A DNA stretch of 64,000 nucleotides. It comes from Cryobacterium roopkundense. GTDB lineage: Bacteria; Actinomycetota; Actinomycetes; Actinomycetales; Microbacteriaceae. The stretch lies in contig NZ_JACHBQ010000001.1 of the NCBI RefSeq assembly GCF_014200405.1, positions 868,001-932,000 of the forward strand, read 5' to 3'. Position numbers and translations under genes: made by a program. Shown here in pieces: positions 26,424-34,561 of this stretch. The notes beneath the pieces were generated by a model, which worked only from the letters and a program-made list of their open reading frames with translations, ran no database searches and was not told the DNA's origin. Numbering within the stretch: the stretch's first letter is position 1; each line of letters starts with the position of its first letter.

Positions 26424-26765
26424 GTGCTCAGTCAAGGTCTTCCTGCCGCCCAGTTGAAGGCCGATCTGTTCAAGTCGCTCGGTCATCCTTTGCGCGTGCA
26501 GGTGTTGGAACAGCTTGTAGCGGGGGAACGTTCGGTCGGTAGCCTGGCCGAGGCCCTGGGTTGCGAGCTCTCCAATCTGTCTCAGCAGCTCGGCGTCCTG
26601 CGCAGGGCGGGCGTCGTGGTGACCCGGCGCGACGGCAACAGCATTTACTACACCCTGCGCGATGAGGGCGCCATCGAGCTGCTCTCCGCCGCCAAACGGA
26701 TGCTGCTGTCCAACCTCACCGACTCCCATGCTCTGCTGCGCACCATGGAGCAGGACTCGAAGTAG
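26424..26765 (+). CDS. ArsR-family regulator resembling mycobacterial Rv0081
   Basis: A 113-residue winged-helix repressor: LKADLFKSLGHPLRVQVLEQ, the recognition helix ELSNLSQQLGVLRRAGVV, and the wing TRRDGNSIYYTL. No metal-binding cysteines of classic ArsR (ELCVCDL) are present, so the inducer is not an obvious metal. From memory the sequence closely resembles Rv0081 of M. tuberculosis, a hypoxia-linked regulator located at the start of the Rv0082-Rv0087 operon. Here the matching operon lies next door on the opposite strand, tail to tail. Regulation of that operon is a strong inference. A 15-bp duplication covers the stop codon. Confidence 0.88.
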   Translation: MLSQGLPAAQLKADLFKSLGHPLRVQVLEQLVAGERSVGSLAEALGCELSNLSQQLGVLRRAGVVVTRRDGNSIYYTLRDEGAIELLSAAKRMLLSNLTDSHALLRTMEQDSK

Positions 26766-26779
26766 CAGGACTCGAAGTA
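26750..26779 (+). repeat. 15-bp tandem duplication spanning the regulator stop codon
   Basis: GCAGGACTCGAAGTA occurs twice in a row (26750-26764, 26765-26779). The duplication leaves two in-frame TAG stops 15 bases apart. Confidence 0.95.
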
Positions 26780-26842
26780 GCAAGCAGGCCGAGAGCGCCC
26801 GAGCCGAGTCTGAAGGCCGGGTCGCGGGGCGACGTCGCCTGG

Positions 26843-28342
26843 CTACAGGTCGTTGCCCGCGTAGGACTGGTTGAAGCTCTTGTTGGCGAGCGGGAAGTCG
26901 GGGACGATAGTTTCGGAGAGCGCGATGGGCAGCGACGGCCAGTTGAAGAACGACGGGTCCACGACCTTCACTCGGCTGAGCGTTCCGTCTGAGTCGATCT
27001 CGACGCGGTGCGCTATCGTGCCGCGCCAGCCCTCGACCAAGGAAAGACCTGCTCCCGGTGCCAGGGGGTCGACCGTCGCACCGCTGCCCGTCGATGGGCC
27101 GAGCCGAGCGACCAGGTCCGTGATCACCGCGACGGAGACTGAGAATTCCCGCGCACGCACCCGGTACCTGGCGAGAACGTCGCCGCGCTCCTCGGTGACC
27201 ACGTGGAATGACTCGCCCAGATTCACGAAGGGGTGGTCCCTGCGGGCGTCGACATCGACGCCAGAGGCGCGCGCAACGTAGCCGAGGGTACCGATGGTCT
27301 CGGCCTGCTGCGCGGGCAGCGCGGCGGTTCCGGTGAAGCGACCGCGCACGATGGCGTGGCTGAGTGACACGGCGACAAGTTCCTCGACCGCGGCCTGGAT
27401 GCGGCGCAGGTCGGTGGGGTCGGGGAGGCAGAACACGCGGGCACCACCCACGCTGAGCGCGCCGCGCAGAAAACGGTGGCCGGTGATGGTCTTGTTGATG
27501 CGCAGGAGCTGTTCGCGCAGCGACTGGGCGTGCGCGTCGACGATGCCGAATCCCACATCGTTTGCGAGCGAGCCGAGGTCTGTCACGTGATTGTACAGAC
27601 GCTCCATCTCGAGCAGCAGCGCGCGCACGACGAGGTCCTGTTCCGAGACCTCGATGCCGACGGCGTCTTCGACGGCCATGACGAAGGCCAGTGAGTGTCC
27701 CACGCCCGTGTCGCCGGTGATCTGCTCGGCCAGGGCGATGCCCTGCGCTACCGGCAGCCCCTCGAACAACTTTTCGACGCCGCGATGCAGGTACCACTGC
27801 CTGGCCTCCATACGCACAATCGTCTCGCCGACAACAGAGAAGCGAAAGTGCCCGGGCTCAATGACCCCGGCGTGAATCGGCCCGACGGCGATTTCATACA
27901 CACCGGGGCCTTCAACCTCCACAAAGGGGAACGACTCCACATCGGGTTCGAACTCGGGAACGACCGAGGCATCGCGCAGCATCGGGTACCACCCGCGCGG
28001 CCAGTGCCCGTGGCGCACGAGCCGGTGCGGCTGCGGGTGGTTCCGTGGCTCAACGCCGTAGAGGTCGCGAATCTCCCGCTCGAAGTTGCCGGCGGGAAAG
28101 GAGAGGGCGGCGAGGCTCGGAATCCAGGCGTCATGTCTCGGCACCGTCAGCGCTAGCTCCACGCGGCCGGTCGCTCCCGCAAAGCTGTACACGACACGAA
28201 AGGTATCGTCGTCTTCGTGGCAGGCCATCAGCACCAGGCGCATGCCCACGCCCAGCAGAGCGGATGCTGACGCAGCGATCTCGTCACGGGTCACGATGCG
28301 CAGGTCGGTGGGCTTCAGAGGATCAATGGGGTGGCTGTTCAT
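26843..28342 (-). CDS. HycE/HyfG-like large subunit of an Ehr-type complex, lacking Ni-Fe ligands
   Basis: A 499-residue protein combining an N-terminal NuoC-like domain (REIRDLYGVEPRNHPQPHRL) and a NuoD/hydrogenase large-subunit domain, peripheral on the cytoplasmic face. In hydrogenases the L1 motif is RxCGxCxxxH; here the aligned stretch is QITGDTGVGHS, with both cysteines as threonine. The C-terminal L2 motif (DPCxxC) is replaced by PDFPLANKSFNQSYAGNDL. Only two cysteines remain in the protein, neither in a ligand motif. It cannot bind a Ni-Fe centre and so is not a hydrogenase. It is the last gene of the operon, its ATG overlapping the preceding TGA by one base. Equivalent to Rv0087 by order and type. 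Confidence 0.9.
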   Translation of the reverse strand: MNSHPIDPLKPTDLRIVTRDEIAASASALLGVGMRLVLMACHEDDDTFRVVYSFAGATGRVELALTVPRHDAWIPSLAALSFPAGNFEREIRDLYGVEPRNHPQPHRLVRHGHWPRGWYPMLRDASVVPEFEPDVESFPFVEVEGPGVYEIAVGPIHAGVIEPGHFRFSVVGETIVRMEARQWYLHRGVEKLFEGLPVAQGIALAEQITGDTGVGHSLAFVMAVEDAVGIEVSEQDLVVRALLLEMERLYNHVTDLGSLANDVGFGIVDAHAQSLREQLLRINKTITGHRFLRGALSVGGARVFCLPDPTDLRRIQAAVEELVAVSLSHAIVRGRFTGTAALPAQQAETIGTLGYVARASGVDVDARRDHPFVNLGESFHVVTEERGDVLARYRVRAREFSVSVAVITDLVARLGPSTGSGATVDPLAPGAGLSLVEGWRGTIAHRVEIDSDGTLSRVKVVDPSFFNWPSLPIALSETIVPDFPLANKSFNQSYAGNDL

Positions 28343-29790
28343 CAGTTCGTCCCTCCCAGAACACTGGTGGCCTGCACAAGAAGCGTGCCGACGGGTTCGG
28401 CAACGAAGGCCATCGTCGCGGTCGTCACAAGGGCGAGGATGATCGGCAGCCGCGGGCCGTGTGCGGAACGATCCACGGTGAACGGTTCGCTCGCGGGGGG
28501 CGAGCCCATCGTCATTGCCACGGTGAGCCGGGTCAGCGCGGCGAAGATCACGAGCAGCAGCACAAGCGCCGCTGCGACGACGCCGCCCATACCCACCGAC
28601 CAGCCGGCCGTGATGATGCCGACCTCTGCGAAGAAGATGCTGAACGGGGGAAACCCGATCAGGGCGCTCATGGCGATGAGCCACGGGATGGCGAGGCCCG
28701 GCCGGCGCACGAGCAGATGCTTCACGTCCGCGATCACCGGGGTGCCCTCGATCGTGAGGATGCGTCCGGAGAGAACGAAGAGGGTTGCCTTGATGAGTCC
28801 GTGAGCGAGCACGTAGAGCAGCACCGCAGGCAGCGCCGCCGGGCCGATGCCGACGCCGATGGCCATCAGTCCCATGTGCTCGATGCTTGAATAGGCCAGC
28901 ATCCGCTTGTAGTCGCGCTGCCGGATGAGGAGCGACGCGGCCACGAGAAGCGACAGCAGGCCGCCGATGCTGAGCATGACGCGCAGGAAATCGGGACCGA
29001 TCACGGCGTTCGTGATGGTCTGGATGCGCAGGATCGCATAGAGGGCGACGGAGAGCAGCACCCCTGACATGAGACCGGATACCGGGGCGGGGGCCTGGCT
29101 GTGGGCATCGGGGAGCCAACTGTGCATCGGCGCGAGGCCCGACTTGGTGGCGAAACCGAGCACGGCGAGGGCACCGCCCGCGGTGACAAGTGCCGGGTCG
29201 AGGCCCAGACCGCTCTGGCTCAACGCCAGCCACGAAAGCGTTGGAGTGTCGGTGTCGATCGATGCCGCGTAAATCAGCACGATGCCGAGCAGGGCGATGG
29301 CGACTCCGACGGAGCCCAGGATGACGTACTTCCACGCCGCTTCGAGGGAGCGTCGGCTGCGATGGTGGCCCACGAGGAACGCCGTGGCAATGGTGGTCGC
29401 CTCGATCGCGGCCCACATGAGGCCGATGCTGTCCGCGAGCACGGCGAGGGACATCGCGGCGAGGAACAAAGAGAGCAGCGCGCCGTAGGAGCCGGCGGTG
29501 CGGCCGCGGCTGGCCGCGAGACTGCTGATGCCGCCCCAGGTGGAAACGAGCCCGACGGCACCCACCACGGCGAGCATATAGGCGGAGAGGGCGTCGGCCC
29601 GCAGCAGGTCGCCGATGCTCGTGGCGCCCCCGCGTTCGAGAACGACGGAAATGAGCAACAGGCCGGAGCCGAGCACCGCGGCGCTCGAGGCAACGGGGGA
29701 GTAGCGGCGCAGCTGTGCCGAGTCGACGGTGAGGCTCAGCACGGCCAGGATGGCCGGGATGGCGAGGGGGGTCCAGAGGGCGAATTCCAT
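28342..29790 (-). CDS. HyfF/NuoN-like antiporter subunit of the Ehr complex
   Basis: A 482-residue membrane protein with about 14 hydrophobic segments of the Mrp/NuoL-M-N antiporter family. Key proton-path residues appear as Glu in LMWAAIEATTIATAF, Lys in GFATKSGLAPMHSWLPDAHS and a second Lys in LAHGLIKATLFVL. The adjacent AYSSIEHMGLMAIGVG is also diagnostic. Such subunits couple redox chemistry to proton or sodium translocation. It corresponds to Rv0086 (hycQ) in order. Both ends overlap neighbouring genes by one base, which implies coupled translation. Confidence 0.9.
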   Translation of the reverse strand: MEFALWTPLAIPAILAVLSLTVDSAQLRRYSPVASSAAVLGSGLLLISVVLERGGATSIGDLLRADALSAYMLAVVGAVGLVSTWGGISSLAASRGRTAGSYGALLSLFLAAMSLAVLADSIGLMWAAIEATTIATAFLVGHHRSRRSLEAAWKYVILGSVGVAIALLGIVLIYAASIDTDTPTLSWLALSQSGLGLDPALVTAGGALAVLGFATKSGLAPMHSWLPDAHSQAPAPVSGLMSGVLLSVALYAILRIQTITNAVIGPDFLRVMLSIGGLLSLLVAASLLIRQRDYKRMLAYSSIEHMGLMAIGVGIGPAALPAVLLYVLAHGLIKATLFVLSGRILTIEGTPVIADVKHLLVRRPGLAIPWLIAMSALIGFPPFSIFFAEVGIITAGWSVGMGGVVAAALVLLLVIFAALTRLTVAMTMGSPPASEPFTVDRSAHGPRLPIILALVTTATMAFVAEPVGTLLVQATSVLGGTN

Positions 29791-30449
29791 TAGTCGTGCA
29801 ACTCTCTCAACTGGTCGACGTCGGTTCCACCGAATTTGTTGCGCATCCGGCCGGCGAAGACGTGCAGGATCAGCACCACGAGCAGCACGTCGAGGGAAAC
29901 CCCGAATTCGAGCAGCAGGGGAACGCCGCCGCTGGTCAGGAACGCGACCGTGGCGATGCCGTTGTCGAGCAGCAGGAAACCAATGAGCTGGGAGCGGGCG
30001 CGACGGCGGGTGATCAGCAGCAGGAATCCGGTGAGGATCATGGCGAGTCCGATCGGGGCTGCGTGGGAGCCGACGCTCGTTCCGAGGCCGATTAGCTGGC
30101 TGACCACGACGTAGCTGAGGATCGTGAGCAGTGTCACGGCCAGCAGGGCCGCCGTCGGGTTGAGGCGCGGCGATTCCTCAATTGTGCGAATTGTCGCCTT
30201 GGACTGGTGCGCGAGCACCCACGGCAGGCCGATACCCTTCGTGGCGAGGATGAGCAGTGACACGAGCAACAGCTCGGCTTCGCCCTCCTGGGCACCGATC
30301 ACGGCCACGAGGGCGGCAAGGGCAACGCCTTGGGCCGAGAGCAGCCGGATGGACGCGAGCAGCGAATGACGCCAGACCATGAGCGCGCTCGTGAGGAGCA
30401 GGGTTCCGGTGCAGAGCCCTATCAGTTGGGTGTACAAAGTTTCTGTCAT
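29790..30449 (-). CDS. HyfE-like membrane subunit of the Ehr complex
   Basis: A 219-residue membrane protein with about seven hydrophobic helices. It resembles HyfE, an extended NuoK-like subunit: LLLTSALMVWRHSLLASIRL, GQEG-type loop and VLILHVFAGRMRNKFG at the end. It matches the position of Rv0085 (hycP). The stop overlaps the start of the HyfF-like gene by one base; the upstream gene ends six bases before. Confidence 0.85.
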   Translation of the reverse strand: MTETLYTQLIGLCTGTLLLTSALMVWRHSLLASIRLLSAQGVALAALVAVIGAQEGEAELLLVSLLILATKGIGLPWVLAHQSKATIRTIEESPRLNPTAALLAVTLLTILSYVVVSQLIGLGTSVGSHAAPIGLAMILTGFLLLITRRRARSQLIGFLLLDNGIATVAFLTSGGVPLLLEFGVSLDVLLVVLILHVFAGRMRNKFGGTDVDQLRELHD

Positions 30450-30455
30450 GGGGTC

Positions 30456-31403
30456 CTAAGCGACCAGGTAGGAGGCGGTCACGGCGAGGAAGGCGAGGGC
30501 GAACGAGCCTGCGAGCAGCTCGGGCACCTGGAAGAGGCGCACCTTGGCGAGGAAGACCTCGCCGACGGCCAGGAGCACTCCCAGCAGCAGCACCTTCACA
30601 CCGATGGTGACCACACCAACGAGGAGCGCGAGGACGCTGAAGTCGGTGACGACTCCCCATGGAATCACGAGGTTGGCGACGAGGCCGAGCAGCGCGGCGA
30701 GTTTGAGCCAAGAGCCCAACTGGAGCCAGGCGAGGTCGCGGCCGGAGGTCTCGATCACCATGGCCTCGTGCAGCATGGTGAGTTCGAGGTGCGTGCCTGG
30801 ATTGTCAATCGGCAGGCGGTTCGTCTCCGCCATGATGGCGATCGACAGGGCCACGATGGCGAGCACGCTCACCGGCGAGATGATGATCTCGGGGGTGTCG
30901 AGCCTGGTCTGCACGATCAGCGAGAGCGTCGAGGTGCCGGCCGGGATCGACAGGGCATAGATCGAGAGCAGGAGGGTGGGTTCTACGAGAGCGGCCACTG
31001 TCATGTGGCGACTGGAGCCCATTCCGCCGAAGGCCGTTCCGCTGTCCAGCCCCACGAGGGCGAGCGCGACGACGCCGATCAACATCACCGAGACGATCAC
31101 GAAGAGGTCGCTCGGGATTAGATCGAACGGGATGGTGCCCACGAGGGGGAGCAGCACGCACAGGAGCAAGCTCGAGATGAGAAGGCCGACAGGGCCGACG
31201 CGCAGCATCCAACTGCTGTCGCGAGCACGCACGGGGTTCTTGCGTAGCAGCTTGCGCACATCGCGCCAAGGTTGCCAGATTCCCGCGCCGGCGCGGCCTT
31301 CGATTCGCGCCCGCACCTGGCGCATGATTCCCACGAGAAGCGGAGCAAGGAACACAAAGAGTACGACCTGCACGAGCGCGATGACGATCGCGGACCAGTT
31401 CAC
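30456..31403 (-). CDS. HycD/NuoH-like membrane anchor of the Ehr complex
   Basis: A 315-residue membrane protein of the NuoH/HycD family with about eight helices. It links the peripheral arm to the membrane arm. The signature loop RIEGRAGAGIWQPWRDVRKL and the EFRLP-equivalent MAETNRLPIDNPGTHLELTM are present, with the acidic residues that line the quinone- or proton-related channel. It corresponds to Rv0084 (hycD). It overlaps the upstream gene by four bases. Confidence 0.92.
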   Translation of the reverse strand: MNWSAIVIALVQVVLFVFLAPLLVGIMRQVRARIEGRAGAGIWQPWRDVRKLLRKNPVRARDSSWMLRVGPVGLLISSLLLCVLLPLVGTIPFDLIPSDLFVIVSVMLIGVVALALVGLDSGTAFGGMGSSRHMTVAALVEPTLLLSIYALSIPAGTSTLSLIVQTRLDTPEIIISPVSVLAIVALSIAIMAETNRLPIDNPGTHLELTMLHEAMVIETSGRDLAWLQLGSWLKLAALLGLVANLVIPWGVVTDFSVLALLVGVVTIGVKVLLLGVLLAVGEVFLAKVRLFQVPELLAGSFALAFLAVTASYLVA

Positions 31404-33418
31404 AGCGACACCACAATCAGCACGATCAGAAAAGCGACGAAGGAATACGTGAGGTAGCGGTGGATGCTGCCGTTGGCGGCATGACGCGCGAGAACGCCGT
31501 AACGCTGCAGCAGGTTGAGCACAGGGCGGTAGAGCCGGGTTTCAATCACATCTGAGACCCGTTGTTCCACCGTGACGCGCTCCACGAGATAGCGGGATTC
31601 GCCCACGTGGGTGACCTGCACGTCACGCGAGGGTTTGAGCACATCGTCGAAGACCCGAACAAGCGGCTCGGCATACGAGGTGGCGGTGTACTGCATGCGC
31701 GGCCGGGCGCGGGACCCTCCGCCGCCCCACGGCAGGTCGCTCGTGCGGGCCGGATGCCGGCGCGCCGAGACCACGATGGCGATCAGAATGGGGATGGCCA
31801 CGAGCGCGGCGAGCACGACGAGCATGATCGGGTCGAGCACCGCGCCGATTCCGGGCAGGGCGACACCGCCGAGGCCCACGGGTACGGCCGCGAGGGCCGT
31901 CTTCGGACCGACGGTCGCGGCGACGACGGCGGCGACCGGCCCCGGCACGAGGCCGAGCGTCAGCACCCCGAGGGCGCCGAGCACGAGCGATACCCGCATG
32001 AGCGGCGGCACCTCACGGGAGAGGGCGGCCGCGGCCGACCGCGGCCGAGCCAGAAACGCGATGCCGTAGGCCTTCACGAAGGTCAGCAGCGCCAGGCCGG
32101 CGGTGAGGGCGATCACGGCGACGGCGAGCGGCATGGCAACGGATGCTGCCACCGAGACGACCTCGCCGTTCAGCCGTCCGCCGTGAATGAGCGACTGCAG
32201 CAGCATCCACTCCGCGACGAAGCCGGAGGTGATGGGGATGGCGGCGGCGCCCAGGCTCGCAATCCCGAACGAGAACGCCGTCCAGGGTATACGGGCGCCG
32301 AGCCCGCCCAGGTTGTCGAGGTTGCGTTCGCCGGTGGAGTGGATGATGGCGCCCGCACCGAGGAAGAGGGTGGCCTTGAACACGGCGTGGCTCACGGCGA
32401 GCAGCAGGGCGGCGATGAGTGCGGCATCCGCTGCGGCAGTGGCGTCGTAGGAGCGCAGGAGCACGGAGGCGCCGAGGCCGAGGAAGACGAGGCCCATGTT
32501 CTCGGTCGTGGAGTACGCGAGCAGCACCTTGAGGTCGCTCGATACCGAGGCCTGCAGGATGCCGTAGAGAGCGGATGCGCCGCCGAGGACCATGATCAGG
32601 ATTCCCCACCACGGCGGGGCCTCCGGCAGCAGACGCACGCACACGAGCAGAGCGCCGTACACACCAATCTTCACCATGGCACCGCTCATCGCGGCTGACA
32701 CGTGGCTCGGAGCCTCTGGGAGCACCCGCGGGACCCAGACGTGCAGGGGCACGAGCTCGGCCTTGCCGCCGAATCCGAGCAGGAAGAGCACGAAGGCCAG
32801 GTTGGCGGCCCAGGAACCGGGCTCGATGGTGGCGAGGGTCGCAAAGCTCGTGCCGCCCGTGGCCGCCGCCATCACGGCGAAACCGGCGAGCACGAGAAAG
32901 AAGCTCAACTGCGACATGGCCGAATACCAGATGCCGGCCGAAGCAACTGACACTCGGCTGGCGTGGTCGGCCATCAGCAGCACGGTGGAGCCGAGGGTCA
33001 TCACCTCCCAGGCGAGCAGGAAAGACACCGAGTCGGTGGCGGCCGGGACGAGTTGCATTCCCACGAGGAATACCGGGAGGGCGGCCCATGCCGTACGCGA
33101 CGACGCGGGGCCCGTTGCCGAGCTGATGCCGAAGATCGTGACCAGCACGCCCACGAACGAGACGATCACCATGAAGAGCCCGCCGAGCCGGTCGGGAGCG
33201 AGGATGAGCGGGTCCATCGGCAGAGCGACCGGAATGAGGATGCCGCCGGTGGCACCGGTCATCGCGACGGCCCCGGTCAGCAGGCCGGCCAGGGCGAGCA
33301 GGGTGCTCAGGATGCCGGTGGCCGTGGCGCGCACGGCGGGTGCGCAGGTAAGGGCGGTGACCGCGGCGACTGCGGCGAGCACGAGCTGCAGGATCAGGCC
33401 TGCGCCGAGAACCGTCAT
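31400..33418 (-). CDS. HyfB-like antiporter subunit of the Ehr complex
   Basis: A 672-residue polytopic protein of the NuoL/HyfB family, with about 16 hydrophobic segments. SFLLAWEVMTLGSTVLL has the conserved Glu; LFLLGFGGKAELVPLHVWVP then EAPSHVSAAMSGAMVKIGVY the key Lys/His; LAYSTTENMGLVFLGLG and VSHAVFKATLFLGAGAI the second set. The C-terminal ~120 residues after the last helices are the lateral tail region. It is the largest proton-pumping module of the complex and corresponds to Rv0083. It overlaps both neighbours by four bases. Confidence 0.92.
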   Translation of the reverse strand: MTVLGAGLILQLVLAAVAAVTALTCAPAVRATATGILSTLLALAGLLTGAVAMTGATGGILIPVALPMDPLILAPDRLGGLFMVIVSFVGVLVTIFGISSATGPASSRTAWAALPVFLVGMQLVPAATDSVSFLLAWEVMTLGSTVLLMADHASRVSVASAGIWYSAMSQLSFFLVLAGFAVMAAATGGTSFATLATIEPGSWAANLAFVLFLLGFGGKAELVPLHVWVPRVLPEAPSHVSAAMSGAMVKIGVYGALLVCVRLLPEAPPWWGILIMVLGGASALYGILQASVSSDLKVLLAYSTTENMGLVFLGLGASVLLRSYDATAAADAALIAALLLAVSHAVFKATLFLGAGAIIHSTGERNLDNLGGLGARIPWTAFSFGIASLGAAAIPITSGFVAEWMLLQSLIHGGRLNGEVVSVAASVAMPLAVAVIALTAGLALLTFVKAYGIAFLARPRSAAAALSREVPPLMRVSLVLGALGVLTLGLVPGPVAAVVAATVGPKTALAAVPVGLGGVALPGIGAVLDPIMLVVLAALVAIPILIAIVVSARRHPARTSDLPWGGGGSRARPRMQYTATSYAEPLVRVFDDVLKPSRDVQVTHVGESRYLVERVTVEQRVSDVIETRLYRPVLNLLQRYGVLARHAANGSIHRYLTYSFVAFLIVLIVVSL

Positions 33419-33900
33419 CGGCCGGTCATCCGGCGGAGGGCTTGCACGATGTCGTCTGGTGCCGGGGGACTGCCGGGCACCTCGAGGTCGACGTGCACGA
33501 AGTCAGACACCGGACCGGCGATACCGTAGCCGTGCGCGAAGATACCGCCGGTGAGGGCGCAGTCGCCGACAGCGATCACGAATCGGGGCGTGGGGGTGGC
33601 CTCGATCGTGCGGCGAAGCGGCTCGGCCATATTGCGGGTGACGGCGCCGGTGATGACGAGCACGTCGGCGTGACGGGGCGAAGGCGTGAGGCGAACCCCG
33701 TAGCGTTCTACGTCGTAGACCGGGCCGAAAGCTGCAGACACCTCCGGCGGGCAGTCGTTGCAGCCACCGGCATTGATGAACCGTACCTGCACGCTGCCGC
33801 CGAACACCTCGGCACCGGGGAACAGGGGCGGCGCGACGGGGGCGGGTTCCGCGATGCGACCGCCGCGACGGATGAGGGTGGCAAGTCGAAGGACACTCAC
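33415..33900 (-). CDS. NuoB/HyfI-like small subunit with a substituted fourth cysteine
   Basis: A 161-residue protein of the NuoB/hydrogenase small-subunit family that normally holds one [4Fe-4S] cluster. The first pair is GGCNDCPPE, the third ligand is in VAVGDCALTGGIF. The fourth, normally in VPGCPP, reads VPGSPPAPDDI, so serine replaces cysteine. The cluster may be [3Fe-4S], Ser-ligated or absent. First gene of the operon, GTG start at 33900 without a clear Shine-Dalgarno sequence. It corresponds to Rv0082. A good promoter lies about 70 bp upstream. Confidence 0.88.
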   Translation of the reverse strand: MSVLRLATLIRRGGRIAEPAPVAPPLFPGAEVFGGSVQVRFINAGGCNDCPPEVSAAFGPVYDVERYGVRLTPSPRHADVLVITGAVTRNMAEPLRRTIEATPTPRFVIAVGDCALTGGIFAHGYGIAGPVSDFVHVDLEVPGSPPAPDDIVQALRRMTGR

Positions 33901-33969
33901 GTCAGGCCCGGATATTCATACGTAGTCACGAAGCGGAGCCTTCCGAAATTGCATAAACTCCATTACTTC

Positions 33970-33998
33970 TTTATATAACAATATGAAGGATTTAGCAA
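33970..33998 (-). promoter_or_regulatory. Promoter of the Ehr operon in an AT-rich gap
   Basis: On the minus strand TTGCTA (33998-33993), 17-bp spacer, TATAAA (33975-33970). The surrounding 33940-34010 is unusually AT-rich for this genome. Predicted leader about 60 nt to GTG 33900. The same gap ends the Lrp gene at 34014. Confidence 0.7.
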
Positions 33999-34013
33999 AT
34001 AGATTATGTTGAG

Positions 34014-34493
34014 TCACCGGCTGGAACGGCCGTCCGCCCGATCCAGCAGCGGTGCCACCCGGAACGGAATGACTTCACCCATGGCGAGGCTCGTTTCGGT
34101 GCGCTCGACGCCCTCCACGGCGAGTATCGTTCCGTCGATGCGGAACAGGTCCTCCGCGTCAGTGCACACGACGCGAACCAGGAGGTCGGATTGTCCGCTC
34201 ATGCCGTGCGCCTGCACGATTTCGGGGATCTCCGCGAGCTTTGCGATGATCTGGCTCAGGTATTTCTGCTGCACCTGCACTTCGACGAAAGCCGTGAGCG
34301 GGTAGCCGAGCGCGATGGTGTTGATGCGCCTGTCAAAGCTCAAAAAGACATTGGAGTCTTCGAGCCTGGCCATGCGCGCCTGCACGGTGTTTCGGGAGAG
34401 GCCGAGCTTCTGTGCGAGGGCCACGAAGGTGCTGCGAGGCTCTTCGGAGAGGGCCCGCAGTAGCATCGTGTCGGTCTGGTCGAGGCTGTACAT
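34014..34493 (-). CDS. Lrp/AsnC-family regulator, probable BkdR of the adjacent operon
   Basis: A 159-residue regulator: N-terminal helix-turn-helix (LDQTDTMLLRALSEE, LAQKLGLSRNTVQARMARLE) and a C-terminal RAM ligand domain (YPLTAFVEVQVQQKYL, GMSGQSDLLVRVVCTDAEDL). Proteins of this kind sense branched-chain amino acids. It is divergent from the branched-chain 2-oxoacid dehydrogenase operon, with a near-perfect palindrome in the 68-bp gap, so control of that operon is likely. ATG 34493 (MYSLDQTD) is preferred over upstream starts; TAGGTT ends 7 nt before it. Confidence 0.92.
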   Translation of the reverse strand: MYSLDQTDTMLLRALSEEPRSTFVALAQKLGLSRNTVQARMARLEDSNVFLSFDRRINTIALGYPLTAFVEVQVQQKYLSQIIAKLAEIPEIVQAHGMSGQSDLLVRVVCTDAEDLFRIDGTILAVEGVERTETSLAMGEVIPFRVAPLLDRADGRSSR

Positions 34494-34525
34494 AGTGCAA
34501 AACCTAACAGCTCTGAGGCTGACGC

Positions 34526-34546
34526 AATAGAGCAGAATGCTCAATT
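34526..34546. promoter_or_regulatory. Palindromic operator between the Lrp gene and the BCKDH operon
   Basis: A 21-bp dyad AATAGAGCA-GAA-TGCTCAATT with one mismatch pair, 16 bp before GTG 34562. Lrp/AsnC sites are typically AT-flanked dyads of this size. Confidence 0.65.
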
Positions 34547-34561
34547 CTTACGAACGAGGTT

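Noticed and set aside
26843..33900. Functional [NiFe]-hydrogenase or formate hydrogenlyase
   Set aside because: All Ni-Fe ligand cysteines of the large subunit are missing and no maturation (hyp) genes are nearby.
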